A stretch of 64,000 nt of DNA from Acidicapsa dinghuensis (GTDB lineage Bacteria > Acidobacteriota > Terriglobia > Terriglobales > Acidobacteriaceae): NCBI RefSeq assembly GCF_025685685.1, contig NZ_JAGSYH010000004.1, positions 496,001 to 560,000 of the forward strand, given 5' to 3'. Positions 18,132 to 27,109 of the stretch are shown one piece after another; positions within the stretch are counted from its first letter, which is position 1; the number at the start of each line of letters is the position of its first letter. A program made the translations under genes and the position numbers. The notes below the pieces were generated by a model, which saw only the letters and a list, made by a program, of their open reading frames with translations, did not search any database and was not told the origin of the DNA.

Positions 18132-18776
18132 TCACGCGATTTTGCGGAAGGTTAGGTTGTACCGGTAGGGACCGGTGAGCGGGTGGTGGCCTGGTTTGAG
18201 CGGCTGGACGCCATGGAAACGCATGCGTGATGGTCCGCCCCACACGATGACGTCGCCGTGCTCCAGCAGGATGCGTTTGGGCTTGTCGGTGCGGTTGAGA
18301 CCACCTAACAGGAAGACGCATTCCAGGCCGAAAGAGACAGAGACGATGGGCTGGGTCCAGTCGCACTCGTGCCGGTCCTGGTGGAGGCCGAGTTTGGTGC
18401 CCGCCTGGTAGCGGTTGATGTGGCATGAGTCAGGCCGAAAGTTGGGAAAGCCGGAGCGGACGGCGCAACGGATGGCGAATTCGCGGAGAATGCGGGGAAT
18501 CGGCGGCCAAAGCTTGCCCGAGTCGCGCTCAGGAACCCAGCGATGGTTGAAAGCACGAAGGTCGCCGCTGTCAGTGACCATGACCTGCATTGGCAGGCCA
18601 GTGGGCGTAACAGCGTGATGAAGGGGCGCGGCGGCCATAATCTCTTCAGCCGCGGCGAAGAATTCGCGGTCCTGGTCAAGAGCGAGACCGCGCATGAGGA
18701 TTGCGCCGGGGAAGAGCTCTTCGTGAGTGGGTTCAGCGGGGAGCTGGGAGAAGAGATTCATTGCGAGACTGCTCAT
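18132..18776 (-). CDS. alkB: AlkB-type alpha-ketoglutarate-dependent DNA repair dioxygenase
   Basis: 214 residues, the normal length for AlkB. The Fe(II) facial triad is readable: H and D in GLHQDRHE and the distal H in MRFHGVQPL. 2-oxoglutarate-binding arginines follow in GPYRYNLTFRKI. The substrate loop NRYQAGTKLG and FGLECVFLLGG are also typical. The enzyme oxidatively removes methyl groups from 1-methyladenine and 3-methylcytosine in DNA. No ada gene lies beside it. The ATG at 18776 has TAGAAT six bases upstream and no Shine-Dalgarno, so its mRNA may be leaderless. Confidence 0.93.
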   Translation of the reverse strand: MSSLAMNLFSQLPAEPTHEELFPGAILMRGLALDQDREFFAAAEEIMAAAPLHHAVTPTGLPMQVMVTDSGDLRAFNHRWVPERDSGKLWPPIPRILREFAIRCAVRSGFPNFRPDSCHINRYQAGTKLGLHQDRHECDWTQPIVSVSFGLECVFLLGGLNRTDKPKRILLEHGDVIVWGGPSRMRFHGVQPLKPGHHPLTGPYRYNLTFRKIA

Positions 18777-18788
18777 GAACGCATTCTA
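18777..18788 (-). promoter_or_regulatory. -10 element of a likely leaderless alkB transcript
   Basis: On the minus strand TAGAAT (18788-18783) is followed by six bases and ATG at 18776, with no ribosome binding site. Confidence 0.45.
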
Positions 18789-18871
18789 ATCCAAAAAGCG
18801 AAAATTAGGCGAAAATAATTCGGACTCGTACAATTGCCCCAACGCAGTGCCAAAACCAATCTGGAGACTCC

Positions 18872-19981
18872 ATGCGGCCATCTTTCACACTGGGCATTGA
18901 AGAGGAGTATCAGACCATCGATCCGGTGACGCGGGATCTGCGGTCACATATTGCGACGGAAATGCTGTCGCAGGGCAAGATGCGGCTGGAAGAGCGCGTA
19001 AAGGCCGAGATGCACCAGTCGGTGGTGGAGGTGGGAACGCGGGTCTGCCGAAACGTGGAAGAGGCACGTGAGGACCTCTACGACCTGCGGCGGCAGATGA
19101 TTCACCTCGCGAAGGAGAACAACCTCACGCTGGTTGCCGGGGCAACGCATCCGTTTGCGGACTGGCGAACGCAGGAGATTTATCCTGACCCGCGATACAG
19201 GCAGGTGGTGAAGGATCTGCAGTTAGTGGCGCGGTCGAACCTGATCTTTGGTCTGCATGTGCATATCGGCATCGAGGACCGCGAGGCGGCAATCCGGATC
19301 ATGAACTCGATGCGGTATTTTCTGCCGCACATCATGGCGCTGACAACGAATTCGCCGTTCTGGCTGGGGTTGAATACTGGCTATAAGGGTTATCGCGCGA
19401 AGGTCTTTGAGAACTTTCCGCGGACTGGAATTCCGGATGCTTTCTCTAGTTATTCGGAGTACGACAACTACGTCAATCTGCTGATCAAGACGAACTGCAT
19501 CGATAACGGAAAGAAAATCTGGTGGGATATCCGGCCGCATCCGTACTTCAACACGGTGGAGGTGCGGGCGTGCGACATTCCACTACGGGCAGAGGAGACG
19601 ATTTCGGTGGCGGCGCTGATACAGGCGACGGCGGCGTACCTGTACCGCCTGCATGAGCGCAACCAGGACTTTCGGCACTACTCACGCCCATTGCTGATGG
19701 AGAATAAGTTTCGCGCGGTGCGGTATGGGCTGGATGGGCAGCTGATCGATTTTGGCAAAGAGGCTGAAGTGCCGGAGCGGGATCTGATCCGCGAGTATCT
19801 GGAGATGATCGATCCGGTGGTCGATGAGTTAGGAAGCCGCGAGGCGATCAACGGAATCAGAACAATCCTTGAGACGGGCACAGGCGCTGACCGGCAGCTT
19901 GCAGTGTTTGAGAAGTCGGGCCAGGACTTGAAGGCCGTGGTGGATTACATGGCTGAGGAGACTGCAGCGGGGTTGTTTTAG
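18872..19981 (+). CDS. YbdK-family carboxylate-amine ligase (glutamate-cysteine ligase type 2)
   Basis: 369 residues. The N-terminal TLGIEEEYQTIDP carries the conserved acidic cluster of GCS2/YbdK proteins. HQSVVEVGTRVC, VAGATHPFADW, FGLHVHIGI and WWDIRPHPYFNTVEVRACD are further family motifs for metal and ATP binding. E. coli YbdK has weak glutamate-cysteine ligase activity; the natural acid and amine partners are often unknown. GGAG lies 7 bases before the ATG. A TACAAT -10 box around 18829 gives a normal leader. Monocistronic. Confidence 0.93.
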   Translation: MRPSFTLGIEEEYQTIDPVTRDLRSHIATEMLSQGKMRLEERVKAEMHQSVVEVGTRVCRNVEEAREDLYDLRRQMIHLAKENNLTLVAGATHPFADWRTQEIYPDPRYRQVVKDLQLVARSNLIFGLHVHIGIEDREAAIRIMNSMRYFLPHIMALTTNSPFWLGLNTGYKGYRAKVFENFPRTGIPDAFSSYSEYDNYVNLLIKTNCIDNGKKIWWDIRPHPYFNTVEVRACDIPLRAEETISVAALIQATAAYLYRLHERNQDFRHYSRPLLMENKFRAVRYGLDGQLIDFGKEAEVPERDLIREYLEMIDPVVDELGSREAINGIRTILETGTGADRQLAVFEKSGQDLKAVVDYMAEETAAGLF

Positions 19982-20043
19982 GGTTCCCGTATGCAAAAAA
20001 ATTCATAAACTGCATTTACCACGGAGCTTCTCTTGAAAAATAT

Positions 20044-20053
20044 ACGTATACGT
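20044..20053. promoter_or_regulatory. Palindrome in the promoter of the RHH-like gene
   Basis: ACGTATACGT is a perfect 10-bp palindrome between TTGAAA (20033-20038) and TATAAT (20059-20064). The 20-base spacer is long for a sigma-70 promoter, so either element may be wrong. Autoregulation is a guess. Confidence 0.35.
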
Positions 20054-20067
20054 GCAAATATAATCAT

Positions 20068-20844
20068 ATGGCAAACAAAACTTTATATGTTCGCGACAGC
20101 GATCTTGGTTTATGGGATTTGGCACAAGCACAACTGGGCCAGAGTATCTCTGCGCTGTTCACCGAATTTCTTAGAGAAAGGGTGAAGCTGATGAATGTCT
20201 TTGTGCATGTACTTCGTTCCTCGTCTCACAGCAAAGACTTAACGGTGATATTTTCTCCAGTTGGGCCAACAGGAAGCGGAGGTCCTGGAAACCCGCAACA
20301 TGTACAAGAGCCGGAATTGATTGCGTTCCTAGAAATGTACGGTGTTACATCCAAGGTCGCCATCAAGATTGCTGAAAGTCTACAAGGCGCTCAGAGCATT
20401 TCAGAATTAACCACAATCGCAAAAAGGAGTTCCGCTATGTCGGAAAGTTTTCAGGCATCTACGCAATATGGAGATTGGAAGGGAACGGCGGCGGCGGATG
20501 AATTCGGTGCGGATAGCTCATTTGATGAATTATTCGAGGCAACGGGTAACGTAGATCTCGAAGAAGAAATAATGATCGGATTTGAGTTCTATAACATCGA
20601 GGGGAGTTTATACGTGTCTGGGTACTTCCATCCCAAACCAGCAGAAAACGGGAGTGGTTGGTATCCATCGTTGAACGAACAGTTTCAGAAAGATCAGATC
20701 GCGCCAATTAAAGTTAAGAAGGTCCGCGTGGAACTCACTCTTGAACAATTCTTCAAGTACTTCAAGCGGTTCAATGTGGTGCTGGTAAAAGGTGCAATTG
20801 ACATTCTCGGACGCGAATACAAGATCATAAGTGGCGTCGAGTAA
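20068..20844 (+). CDS. Unknown protein with EXLDI/RHH-like N-terminus in an AT-richer island
   Basis: 258 residues. The N-terminus MANKTLYVRDSDLGLWDLAQ... resembles the short beta-strand plus helices at the start of EXLDI/ribbon-helix-helix-type proteins. The rest (LIAFLEMYGVTSKVAIKIAES, LTLEQFFKYFKRFNVVLVKG) is not recognised. There is no signal peptide. Codon use is clearly more A/T-rich than the neighbours, suggesting acquisition from elsewhere. No Shine-Dalgarno is present; TATAAT ends three bases before the ATG. A 10-bp palindrome upstream could be its own operator. Confidence 0.7.
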   Translation: MANKTLYVRDSDLGLWDLAQAQLGQSISALFTEFLRERVKLMNVFVHVLRSSSHSKDLTVIFSPVGPTGSGGPGNPQHVQEPELIAFLEMYGVTSKVAIKIAESLQGAQSISELTTIAKRSSAMSESFQASTQYGDWKGTAAADEFGADSSFDELFEATGNVDLEEEIMIGFEFYNIEGSLYVSGYFHPKPAENGSGWYPSLNEQFQKDQIAPIKVKKVRVELTLEQFFKYFKRFNVVLVKGAIDILGREYKIISGVE

Positions 20845-21014
20845 AGAAGATTCCGCGCCGAGCGCTCTGGAGAGTGACTTGTACCTCGCTATGGCCCTGT
20901 CACTAGTCGGATGTATGCCTGACCTCTCTTGAAGCTGCGTTCTACAATCCCATTTGGGCTTGCTGGATTATCGCGGCTCTTGATCTATCTATCTCTATCT
21001 CACAGGACTGCTTT

Positions 21015-22889
21015 ATGCCGAATGTGCTTCCGTCTCGTTTGCGGCAATGGATTTTGCTCGCTTCCTGCGCTGTGGTTTTGGCGCTCACGTGCTCTCCGTT
21101 GCGAGCGCAGTCTAACGATGGCCGTGCGCACACATTTGCTGTGCGCGATGGACATTTTGAGCTGGATGGCAAGCCGTTTCAGATCATCTCCGGCGAGATG
21201 CATTATCCGCGGATTCCGCGGGAGTACTGGCGGGCGCGGCTGCGGATGGCGAAAGCGATGGGACTGAATGCGGTGACGACGTATGTCTTCTGGAACGTGC
21301 ATGAGCCGGAGCCGGGCAAGTATGACTTCACGGGGCAGAACGATGTAGCAGAGTTTATTCGCGAGGCGCAGCAGGAGGGGCTTTGGGTGTTGCTGCGACC
21401 GGGGCCATATTCGTGCGCGGAGTGGGAGTGGGGTGGCTATCCCTACTGGCTGTTGAAGACGCCGGGAATTGTGGTGCGCAGTTCTGATCCGAAGTTTATG
21501 GAGCCGGCAAAACGATGGTTAATGCGGCTGGGCAAAGAGCTGGCTCCTCTGCAGTTGGCCAATGGCGGCCCGATTCTGACGGTGCAGGTAGAAAACGAGT
21601 ATGGGTCGTTCGATAAGGATCATGCGTACATGGAACAGATTCACCATGCGCTGATCGATGCTGGATTTGGGAAGTCGGTGATGTATACGGCGGATGGTCC
21701 AGAAGAGATACCGAATGGGAGCTTGCCGGAACTGCCTGCGGTGATCAATTTCGGAACCGGTGAGGCGAAGCATGGGTTTGAGGTGCTGCACAAGCTGAGG
21801 CCGGAGGGCCCGTTTATGAGCGGGGAGTATTGGGCGGGGTGGTTTGACCACTGGGGTGAGAAGCACCAGACGACCGATGGAGCGAAGCAGGCAGAAGAGT
21901 TGGGCTGGATGCTGCAGCAGGGGTATTCGGTGAGCCTCTACATGGTGCATGGCGGCACTAGTTTTGGCTGGATGAATGGGGCGAATTGGGATGGCAAGCA
22001 CTATCAGCCCGACGTGAACAGCTACGACTACGACACAGGGATCGATGAGAGCGGGAGGCCGCGTGCGAAGTACTTCGCTTTTCGCAATGCAATCGTGAAG
22101 GCTACGGGATTGGCGCTGCCTGTAGTACCGAGTGTGGCGGCTCCGCAGGCGGTTGCGCCAATTGCGCTGACTGAGTCAGCTTCGCTGTGGGACAACCTGC
22201 CGCAGCCGGTGATTTCGCATGAGCTGAAGAGTATGGAGGATCTGGGGCAGGCGTATGGGTACATTCTGTATCGCACGACTGCTCATGCGGACGCGAAGGG
22301 CGAGCTGGCGATTGATGGGCTGCATGATTATGCGCAGGTGTATGTGGATGGGAAGCTGGCGGGAACGGTGGATCGCCGGCTGAACCAGTCAAAGCTGGAT
22401 TCGGTGGCTGTGGTGAAGGGTGCACGGATCGATCTGCTGGTAGAGAACTCGGGGCGAATCAATTTCAGCAAGGAGCTTAGGGGGGAACGCAAGGGGATTC
22501 TGGGATCAGTGACGGTGGCCGGAACTGTGCTGCATGACTGGAGGATTTATCCGCTGCCGCTGACGGATGTGGATGGGTGGAAGTTCAGCGCGGGCGGGTG
22601 CAAGGCGGCGCCGTGTGTCTTTCGCGGGCGGTTTACGCCGGGGTATGCGGGCGGTGCGGATGCGGATACTTTTCTTGATTCAGCGGGGCTGACGAAGGGA
22701 TTTGTGTGGCTCAATGGCAGGCCGCTGGGACGGACGTGGAAGGTGGGTCCGCAGGAGACGCTGTATGTGCCGGGAGTGTGGCTGAAGCCCGGAGCGAATG
22801 AGCTTACGGTGCTGGATCTGAACCTGACGAATGCGCCTGGGCTGCCGGGGTTGGATAAGCCAATTTTGGATGCGCCGATACAGGAGTAG
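21015..22889 (+). CDS. Secreted GH35 beta-galactosidase
   Basis: 624 residues. The signal peptide is WILLASCAVVLALTCSPLRAQ. The GH35 barrel is clear: IISGEMHYPRIPREYW, TYVFWNVHEPEPGKYDFTG, LLRPGPYSCAEWEWGGYPYWL. The proton-donor Glu is in TVQVENEYGSF and the nucleophile Glu in MSGEYWAGWFDHWG. Beta-sandwich domains follow in the C-terminal third (FVWLNGRPLGRTWKVGPQETLYVP). It removes terminal beta-galactose from plant or microbial polysaccharides in the periplasm or outside. GGAC upstream is a weak ribosome site. It stands alone without a PUL. Confidence 0.95.
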   Translation: MPNVLPSRLRQWILLASCAVVLALTCSPLRAQSNDGRAHTFAVRDGHFELDGKPFQIISGEMHYPRIPREYWRARLRMAKAMGLNAVTTYVFWNVHEPEPGKYDFTGQNDVAEFIREAQQEGLWVLLRPGPYSCAEWEWGGYPYWLLKTPGIVVRSSDPKFMEPAKRWLMRLGKELAPLQLANGGPILTVQVENEYGSFDKDHAYMEQIHHALIDAGFGKSVMYTADGPEEIPNGSLPELPAVINFGTGEAKHGFEVLHKLRPEGPFMSGEYWAGWFDHWGEKHQTTDGAKQAEELGWMLQQGYSVSLYMVHGGTSFGWMNGANWDGKHYQPDVNSYDYDTGIDESGRPRAKYFAFRNAIVKATGLALPVVPSVAAPQAVAPIALTESASLWDNLPQPVISHELKSMEDLGQAYGYILYRTTAHADAKGELAIDGLHDYAQVYVDGKLAGTVDRRLNQSKLDSVAVVKGARIDLLVENSGRINFSKELRGERKGILGSVTVAGTVLHDWRIYPLPLTDVDGWKFSAGGCKAAPCVFRGRFTPGYAGGADADTFLDSAGLTKGFVWLNGRPLGRTWKVGPQETLYVPGVWLKPGANELTVLDLNLTNAPGLPGLDKPILDAPIQE

Positions 22890-22966
22890 TGGATTTCTTC
22901 AAAACTTTGTTTCGAACCTTTGCGTCGTTTGTGATCATTTCGAATACGAGCCCTAGTCCTGGTTAG

Positions 22967-23875
22967 ATGAAACTCAAACGCTCTGGCTATACACGAGCAA
23001 TTCGATTGACCGCCCTAACGTTGATGAGTGTGGCAATTTTTGCCTGCTCATCTGATGTGAAGGTTACGGTGCCTGTGAATGAGGTGCTGCCATCATCTCC
23101 ACCTGTTGCTCCGTTAGCGCATTGGACTGCAGCAGTGGGACGGGATGTTGAATCGCTGCAAGTGCCCGGTGCAGTACTGCGAGGGTGGACGTTTTATCTT
23201 GGCAAGCACGATACCCGACGGCCTCATGTGCTGTTCTTCAACGGTAATGCGATGGAAATTGATACAGCGCAGTCTGTCTATCACCAGCTTGCGATACAGG
23301 GGCCAGAAGTAACGGCATTTGATTATCGTGGCTATGGATTCAGTGAGGGCAAAGCTGATGTGATGCAGTTCCGCAAAGACGCACTGGCCATTTACGACAA
23401 GGAAGCTGCCGCTGGACCTGTGATTGTATATGGGTTTTCGCTCGGAACAGCGATGGCGACATACGTGGCTTCACAGCGGAAGATTGCGGGATTGATTCTT
23501 GCCGGGACGATTGCACGAGCCGATGAAGAGTTTCCTGTGTTTGCGCGGGCTACCGGACTTAGTGCTTCTTCGATTGCGAGGATGACGCCTTCCTCGGATG
23601 CGGAGACTGCATTTGATGAAGTGGGGATGATTGCTCGCAGTAACGCTCCGTTATTGATGATTCATGGTGAGAATGATTCGTTGGTGCCGATTCAGCAAGG
23701 GCGCGAAGTGTTTGCTGCTTGTCCAGCGAAACAGAAACAGTTTGTGAGTGTGCCGGGTGCCGGGCATAACGAGGCTGTGGATTCGGAGCAAGGGTTGGAG
23801 GCGTTTCGGAAGTTCGTAAGTGTTGACTCGTTTAGCGCTAAAGATAAATCTGTAGTGCGAACACCCCGCACATAG
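22967..23875 (+). CDS. Lipoprotein alpha/beta hydrolase
   Basis: 302 residues. A lipoprotein signal ends in the lipobox-like I-F-A-C near residue 27. The alpha/beta-hydrolase core shows the oxyanion segment LFFNGNAM, nucleophile elbow VYGFSLGTAMA (GxSxG), Asp in IHGENDSLVP and His in VPGAGHNEAV. The triad is complete, so it is probably an active esterase or peptidase at the membrane; the substrate is unknown. It is followed after 9 bp by a metallopeptidase-like gene on the same strand and is likely co-transcribed with it. Confidence 0.85.
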   Translation: MKLKRSGYTRAIRLTALTLMSVAIFACSSDVKVTVPVNEVLPSSPPVAPLAHWTAAVGRDVESLQVPGAVLRGWTFYLGKHDTRRPHVLFFNGNAMEIDTAQSVYHQLAIQGPEVTAFDYRGYGFSEGKADVMQFRKDALAIYDKEAAAGPVIVYGFSLGTAMATYVASQRKIAGLILAGTIARADEEFPVFARATGLSASSIARMTPSSDAETAFDEVGMIARSNAPLLMIHGENDSLVPIQQGREVFAACPAKQKQFVSVPGAGHNEAVDSEQGLEAFRKFVSVDSFSAKDKSVVRTPRT

Positions 23876-23884
23876 GAAGGCCGA

Positions 23885-24646
23885 TTGTTTCTATTTTCGT
23901 CTCGCGTGAAATTGCCGGTGACCGATGAAGATCGCCTATGGGTGGATGAGGGATTTGCGCGGCTTGAAGGAATGGTGGGACGGCAGAGAATGCTGGATGC
24001 GAAGGTGCGCTTGCCTGTCGATGCGGATTTTCCGGATCGCTTTGATGGAAGTGAAGCGGCAGCGGAGCGAATGTTTGAGCGGATCTGCGGTTACATGGAA
24101 GTTGACGGCGAAAAGATTGACTTTGAACTCATGCGAGATGATCAGCGGAGCCTGCGCGAGTTGCTTCCAGAATGGAGTGCTCGACCTGAATCCAATACCG
24201 GTGGCTTGTATATGCCGAGTGCGCCCGATGCGGAGACTAGCGAACGCTGCGTTGTTGCTGTAAATGCGGGCCGCTTGAAGGATCCAGTGGGTCTGGTTGC
24301 TGTGATCGCGCATGAGCTATGTCATGTGATTCTGCTTGAAGGTGGGCTGATCGATCCAGATGTGGTGGATCATGAACCGATGACGGATCTTCTCACTGTG
24401 TTTCTTGGCTTCGGAGTCTTCACTGCTAACGCGGCGGCGCGATTCAGCCAGTATCAGGATGGTCAGAAGCAGGGCTGGTCGATGCAGAAGCTCGGATATC
24501 TTCCAGAGCAGGTGTTTGGGTATGCGCTAGCTAAGTTTGCTAGAGAACGAGGTGAGCGTAAGCCCGTGTGGGATCGGTATCTGGAGACGGCGGTTAGAGA
24601 TTACTTCACGCGATCTTGTGTGTGGCTGGAGAAGCACGAGTCGTAG
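23885..24646 (+). CDS. HExxH-containing putative zinc metallopeptidase-like protein
   Basis: 253 residues from TTG 23885, which has AGGAAGG 5 bases upstream. VAVIAHELCHVILLEGG (HELCH at about 143-147) is a zincin HExxH motif; VVDHEPMTDLLTVFLGFGVF downstream could supply the third ligand (Glu or Asp about 21 residues later). The rest matches no named family I know. There is no signal peptide, so it is cytosolic unless carried by another route. It is the second gene after the lipoprotein hydrolase. Confidence 0.7.
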   Translation: MFLFSSRVKLPVTDEDRLWVDEGFARLEGMVGRQRMLDAKVRLPVDADFPDRFDGSEAAAERMFERICGYMEVDGEKIDFELMRDDQRSLRELLPEWSARPESNTGGLYMPSAPDAETSERCVVAVNAGRLKDPVGLVAVIAHELCHVILLEGGLIDPDVVDHEPMTDLLTVFLGFGVFTANAAARFSQYQDGQKQGWSMQKLGYLPEQVFGYALAKFARERGERKPVWDRYLETAVRDYFTRSCVWLEKHES

Positions 24647-24673
24647 AAAGCAATGCTGGCAAGCGAAAAAAGA

Positions 24674-25018
24674 CTACTTCTGATTCACAGGCTTGGTTCT
24701 CTCCAGATGGATGCGGCCCCAGGCGCATAGGGCTTCGAGGTGCGGGGCGAGGGTCAGGCCGTAGGCTGTTAGCTGATAGCGGACGCGGGTGGGGGTGGCT
24801 AACTCCTCGATGCGCTCGATGATGCCGTCGCGTACAAGGTCTTGCAGATGGCGGATGAGCATGCGTTCTGTGATGCCAGGTATGCTGCGGCGCAGTTCGC
24901 TGGTGCGCATAGGTTGCTGTGAGAGACGCCAGAGGATGGTGCCTTTCCAGCGGCCGTCGACGATGGAGAGAGCGGCGTCGAGGGGGCATGGCGATATCTC
25001 TTTTTTCGAAACAGGCAC
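24674..25018 (-). CDS. HxlR-family transcriptional regulator
   Basis: 114 residues from GTG. The family signature is clear: CPLDAALSIVDGRWKGTILWRL, RTSELRRSIPGITERMLIRHLQDL (winged HTH recognition region), DGIIERIEELATPTRVRYQLTAYG. HxlR proteins often respond to aldehydes, quinones or oxidants, and many repress a divergent gene. Here a DUF1772 membrane protein gene is divergent, with a perfect inverted repeat between them. Confidence 0.93.
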   Translation of the reverse strand: MPVSKKEISPCPLDAALSIVDGRWKGTILWRLSQQPMRTSELRRSIPGITERMLIRHLQDLVRDGIIERIEELATPTRVRYQLTAYGLTLAPHLEALCAWGRIHLERTKPVNQK

Positions 25019-25054
25019 TGCTTTGATCCTCTCAGGGCTGATGCGGTGCGGCTG

Positions 25055-25070
25055 CTGACAACTTTGTCAG
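25055..25070. promoter_or_regulatory. Candidate HxlR operator
   Basis: CTGACAA-CT-TTGTCAG is a perfect 7-bp inverted repeat with a 2-bp spacer in the 108-bp gap between the divergent HxlR and DUF1772 genes. Its position and dyad symmetry fit a dimeric winged-helix regulator controlling both promoters. Confidence 0.6.
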
Positions 25071-25126
25071 TACGTGGTTCTGCATCGGCGGACGCTTCGA
25101 TGCTATCGCATGGTTAGGAGTGGACG

Positions 25127-25585
25127 ATGCTGATTCTGGACATTGCAACGATTGTTAGCGTGGGAATGATGACGGGCGTGGAGTTTGCGGTTTCCGCGTT
25201 TGTGAATCCGGTGGTGCTGACGATGGAGGATGGGGCTCAGGCCTTTGCGACGCGGGCGTTTGCGCGGCTGCTGGGGCGGATGATGCCGTTCTGGTATGTG
25301 GGGAATATGCTGTTGCTCGCCGGCGAAGCGGTGATGCGGCATGGGCAGAGCGGCTCTGCTTTTTTATATGCGGCGTGCGGAGTGTGGGCTGCAGTGATTG
25401 CTTTGACACTGATGTTTCTGGTGCCTATTAATAACCGGATCGCGGCGATGCCGGATGGGGCGTTTGCGCGGGCAATGAAGGCGGAGCATCATGTGTGGGA
25501 TTTGCGGCATCGGGTGCGGATTGCGGCGCTGATGGTGGCGACGGTGCTGTTGCTTGTCGCTATTGGCGCAGTGAAGTGCGCATGA
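25127..25585 (+). CDS. DUF1772-like four-helix membrane protein
   Basis: 152 residues with four hydrophobic segments (VSVGMMTGVEFAVSAFV, FWYVGNMLLLAGEA, AACGVWAAVIALTLMFLVP, ALMVATVLLLVAIGA). The PINNRIA and HHVWDLRHRVRIAA motifs between helices 3 and 4 are typical of DUF1772/anthrone-oxygenase-like membrane proteins. Such genes are commonly paired with HxlR regulators, as here. AGGAG precedes the ATG. The biochemical role is unknown. Confidence 0.85.
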   Translation: MLILDIATIVSVGMMTGVEFAVSAFVNPVVLTMEDGAQAFATRAFARLLGRMMPFWYVGNMLLLAGEAVMRHGQSGSAFLYAACGVWAAVIALTLMFLVPINNRIAAMPDGAFARAMKAEHHVWDLRHRVRIAALMVATVLLLVAIGAVKCA

Positions 25586-26022
25586 ATCGATCAACCGCTG
25601 TTACCCACTTATTCAGTAAAGTGCGCTGAATGGATGAGTCACTCCGGTTTGTGGTTGGGGCAAGTCAATAGGTTCGCACCATGCGTAAAGGTGAAGCGAT
25701 TCCCTTCGGGAATGGCACACCGGCTCAAGAGTCAGGCCTTGTACTGCGATTCTTTTCATCCCACCCTGAGGCAATTTTAAAATCCCATGGCAATTAATCG
25801 GCCGCTTCTGAGGCTGGTGAAAAGCACGGTTAAGTTGCTCTTATTTCGTCATTTACATATGAGATACGCGTTTCGCGTATTGACCTGCTACCGTGGAAAT
25901 CATTGCTGACGAGATAATTTGCGCAGGTTTCTCGGTTTCAATCACATGAATTTTCAGTTACGCTCAGGTTATGCGGGCCGGGTGGCTACGCTCTTTGATT
26001 TCACCAATATTTGCGAGGAACG
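25586..26022. other. 437-bp intergenic region, palindrome but no gene
   Basis: No convincing coding frame or RNA family is seen. It holds a small C(TTCG)G-loop hairpin near 25697-25711 and a perfect inverted repeat ATACGCG-TTT-CGCGTAT at 25864-25880, next to a TTGACC. These could be the operator and promoter of the peptidase gene downstream. Confidence 0.4.
25864..25880. promoter_or_regulatory. Inverted repeat upstream of the M29 peptidase
   Basis: ATACGCG-TTT-CGCGTAT, perfect 7-bp arms, about 140 bp before the peptidase start. It could be an operator; no matching regulator is adjacent. Confidence 0.35.
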
Positions 26023-27063
26023 ATGACCACGAACGAACTGCTGCGAATCGATTATCCCGCCGAATTTGCAGATGGTGCTCGTTCGGCAGTGACAACTTGC
26101 CTGCGGATTGATCCTGCGGAAAAAGTGACGCTGATAACCGATCAGGCAACAGAAGAGATTGCGGCATCAATCGCAGAACAGTTGGCAGAACGTGGATGCA
26201 AATGGAATGCGTTTCGGCTGGAAGATCTTGCGCCACGACCGCTGGTAGATATGCCGCAGGCAGTGCTCGAAGACATGGAGAGCTCTCAAGTTTCGATTTT
26301 TGCTGTGCAGGTGCAGCAGAACGAACTGCGGTCACGCATGCAGATGACGGATGTGGTCAACCGGCGGCGAATGCGGCATGCGCACATGGTGAACATTACG
26401 CCTGAGATTATGTGCCAGGGCATGCGGGCAGATTTTGACCGGGTAGACCGGCTGAGCCAGCAGGTGCTGGAGCGGGTGCGAAAGGCGACGCGCATCCGGG
26501 CGACTACGGCAGCAGGGACAGACATTACTGCGGAAATGAATCCCGGCTACAAGTGGTTTAAGACGAGCGGGATTATCAGTCCGGAGAAGTGGGGAAATCT
26601 ACCGGGTGGGGAGTGCTTTACTTCGCCTGGTGAGGTAAATGGAACATTTGTAGTAGATGGTGTGGTGGGTGACTGGCTCTGCGCACGGTATGGGCTACTG
26701 CATGCGGCACCGCTGACGATTGAGATTGAGGGGAACCGGATTGTAAGCTGCTCGAGCGAAAACAAGGCTTTGGAGCAGGACTTTTGGGCGTATACGCACA
26801 CGGACGAGAATTCGGACCGAGTGGGCGAGTTTGCCATTGGGACGAATCTAGGGGTAGAGCGGGTGATCGGGAATATTCTGCAGGATGAAAAGTTTCCGGG
26901 AATCCATATTGCGTTTGGAAATCCGTATGGCGAACATACGGGCGCGCCCTGGCGGTCGAGCACACACATTGACGTTGTGGGTCTGGGATTCAATATCTGG
27001 CTGGAGTCGGAGGCCGGAGAAGAACAGATCATGCGCGACGGGCGATTTTTGATCGCGGCGTAA
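26023..27063 (+). CDS. M29-type (leucyl) aminopeptidase
   Basis: 346 residues from ATG 26023, with GAGGAACG directly before it. Residues ~165-300 carry the features of the thermophilic aminopeptidase M29 family: LPGGECFTSPGEVNGTFVVDG (metal-binding Glu residues), FAIGTNLGV and HIAFGNPYGEHTGAPWRSSTHIDVVG (His/Asp/Glu cluster). These enzymes release N-terminal residues using two metal ions in the cytoplasm. The protein is slightly shorter than typical members (~400), with the difference in the N-terminal half. Probably monocistronic, with the aldo/keto reductase gene 46 bp downstream having its own promoter. Confidence 0.85.
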   Translation: MTTNELLRIDYPAEFADGARSAVTTCLRIDPAEKVTLITDQATEEIAASIAEQLAERGCKWNAFRLEDLAPRPLVDMPQAVLEDMESSQVSIFAVQVQQNELRSRMQMTDVVNRRRMRHAHMVNITPEIMCQGMRADFDRVDRLSQQVLERVRKATRIRATTAAGTDITAEMNPGYKWFKTSGIISPEKWGNLPGGECFTSPGEVNGTFVVDGVVGDWLCARYGLLHAAPLTIEIEGNRIVSCSSENKALEQDFWAYTHTDENSDRVGEFAIGTNLGVERVIGNILQDEKFPGIHIAFGNPYGEHTGAPWRSSTHIDVVGLGFNIWLESEAGEEQIMRDGRFLIAA

Positions 27064-27097
27064 GAATTGCGACAGAAAACAGAAGGGTTGCGCGGTC

Positions 27098-27109
27098 TAT
27101 GATGACTGC
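27098..27109 (+). promoter_or_regulatory. -10 element of a likely leaderless aldo/keto reductase transcript
   Basis: TATGAT at 27098-27103, six bases, then ATG at 27110; no Shine-Dalgarno. Confidence 0.45.

Noticed and set aside
25586..26022. tRNA or other RNA gene
   Set aside because: A GGTTCGCACC stretch is present but no acceptor/anticodon arms could be folded around it.
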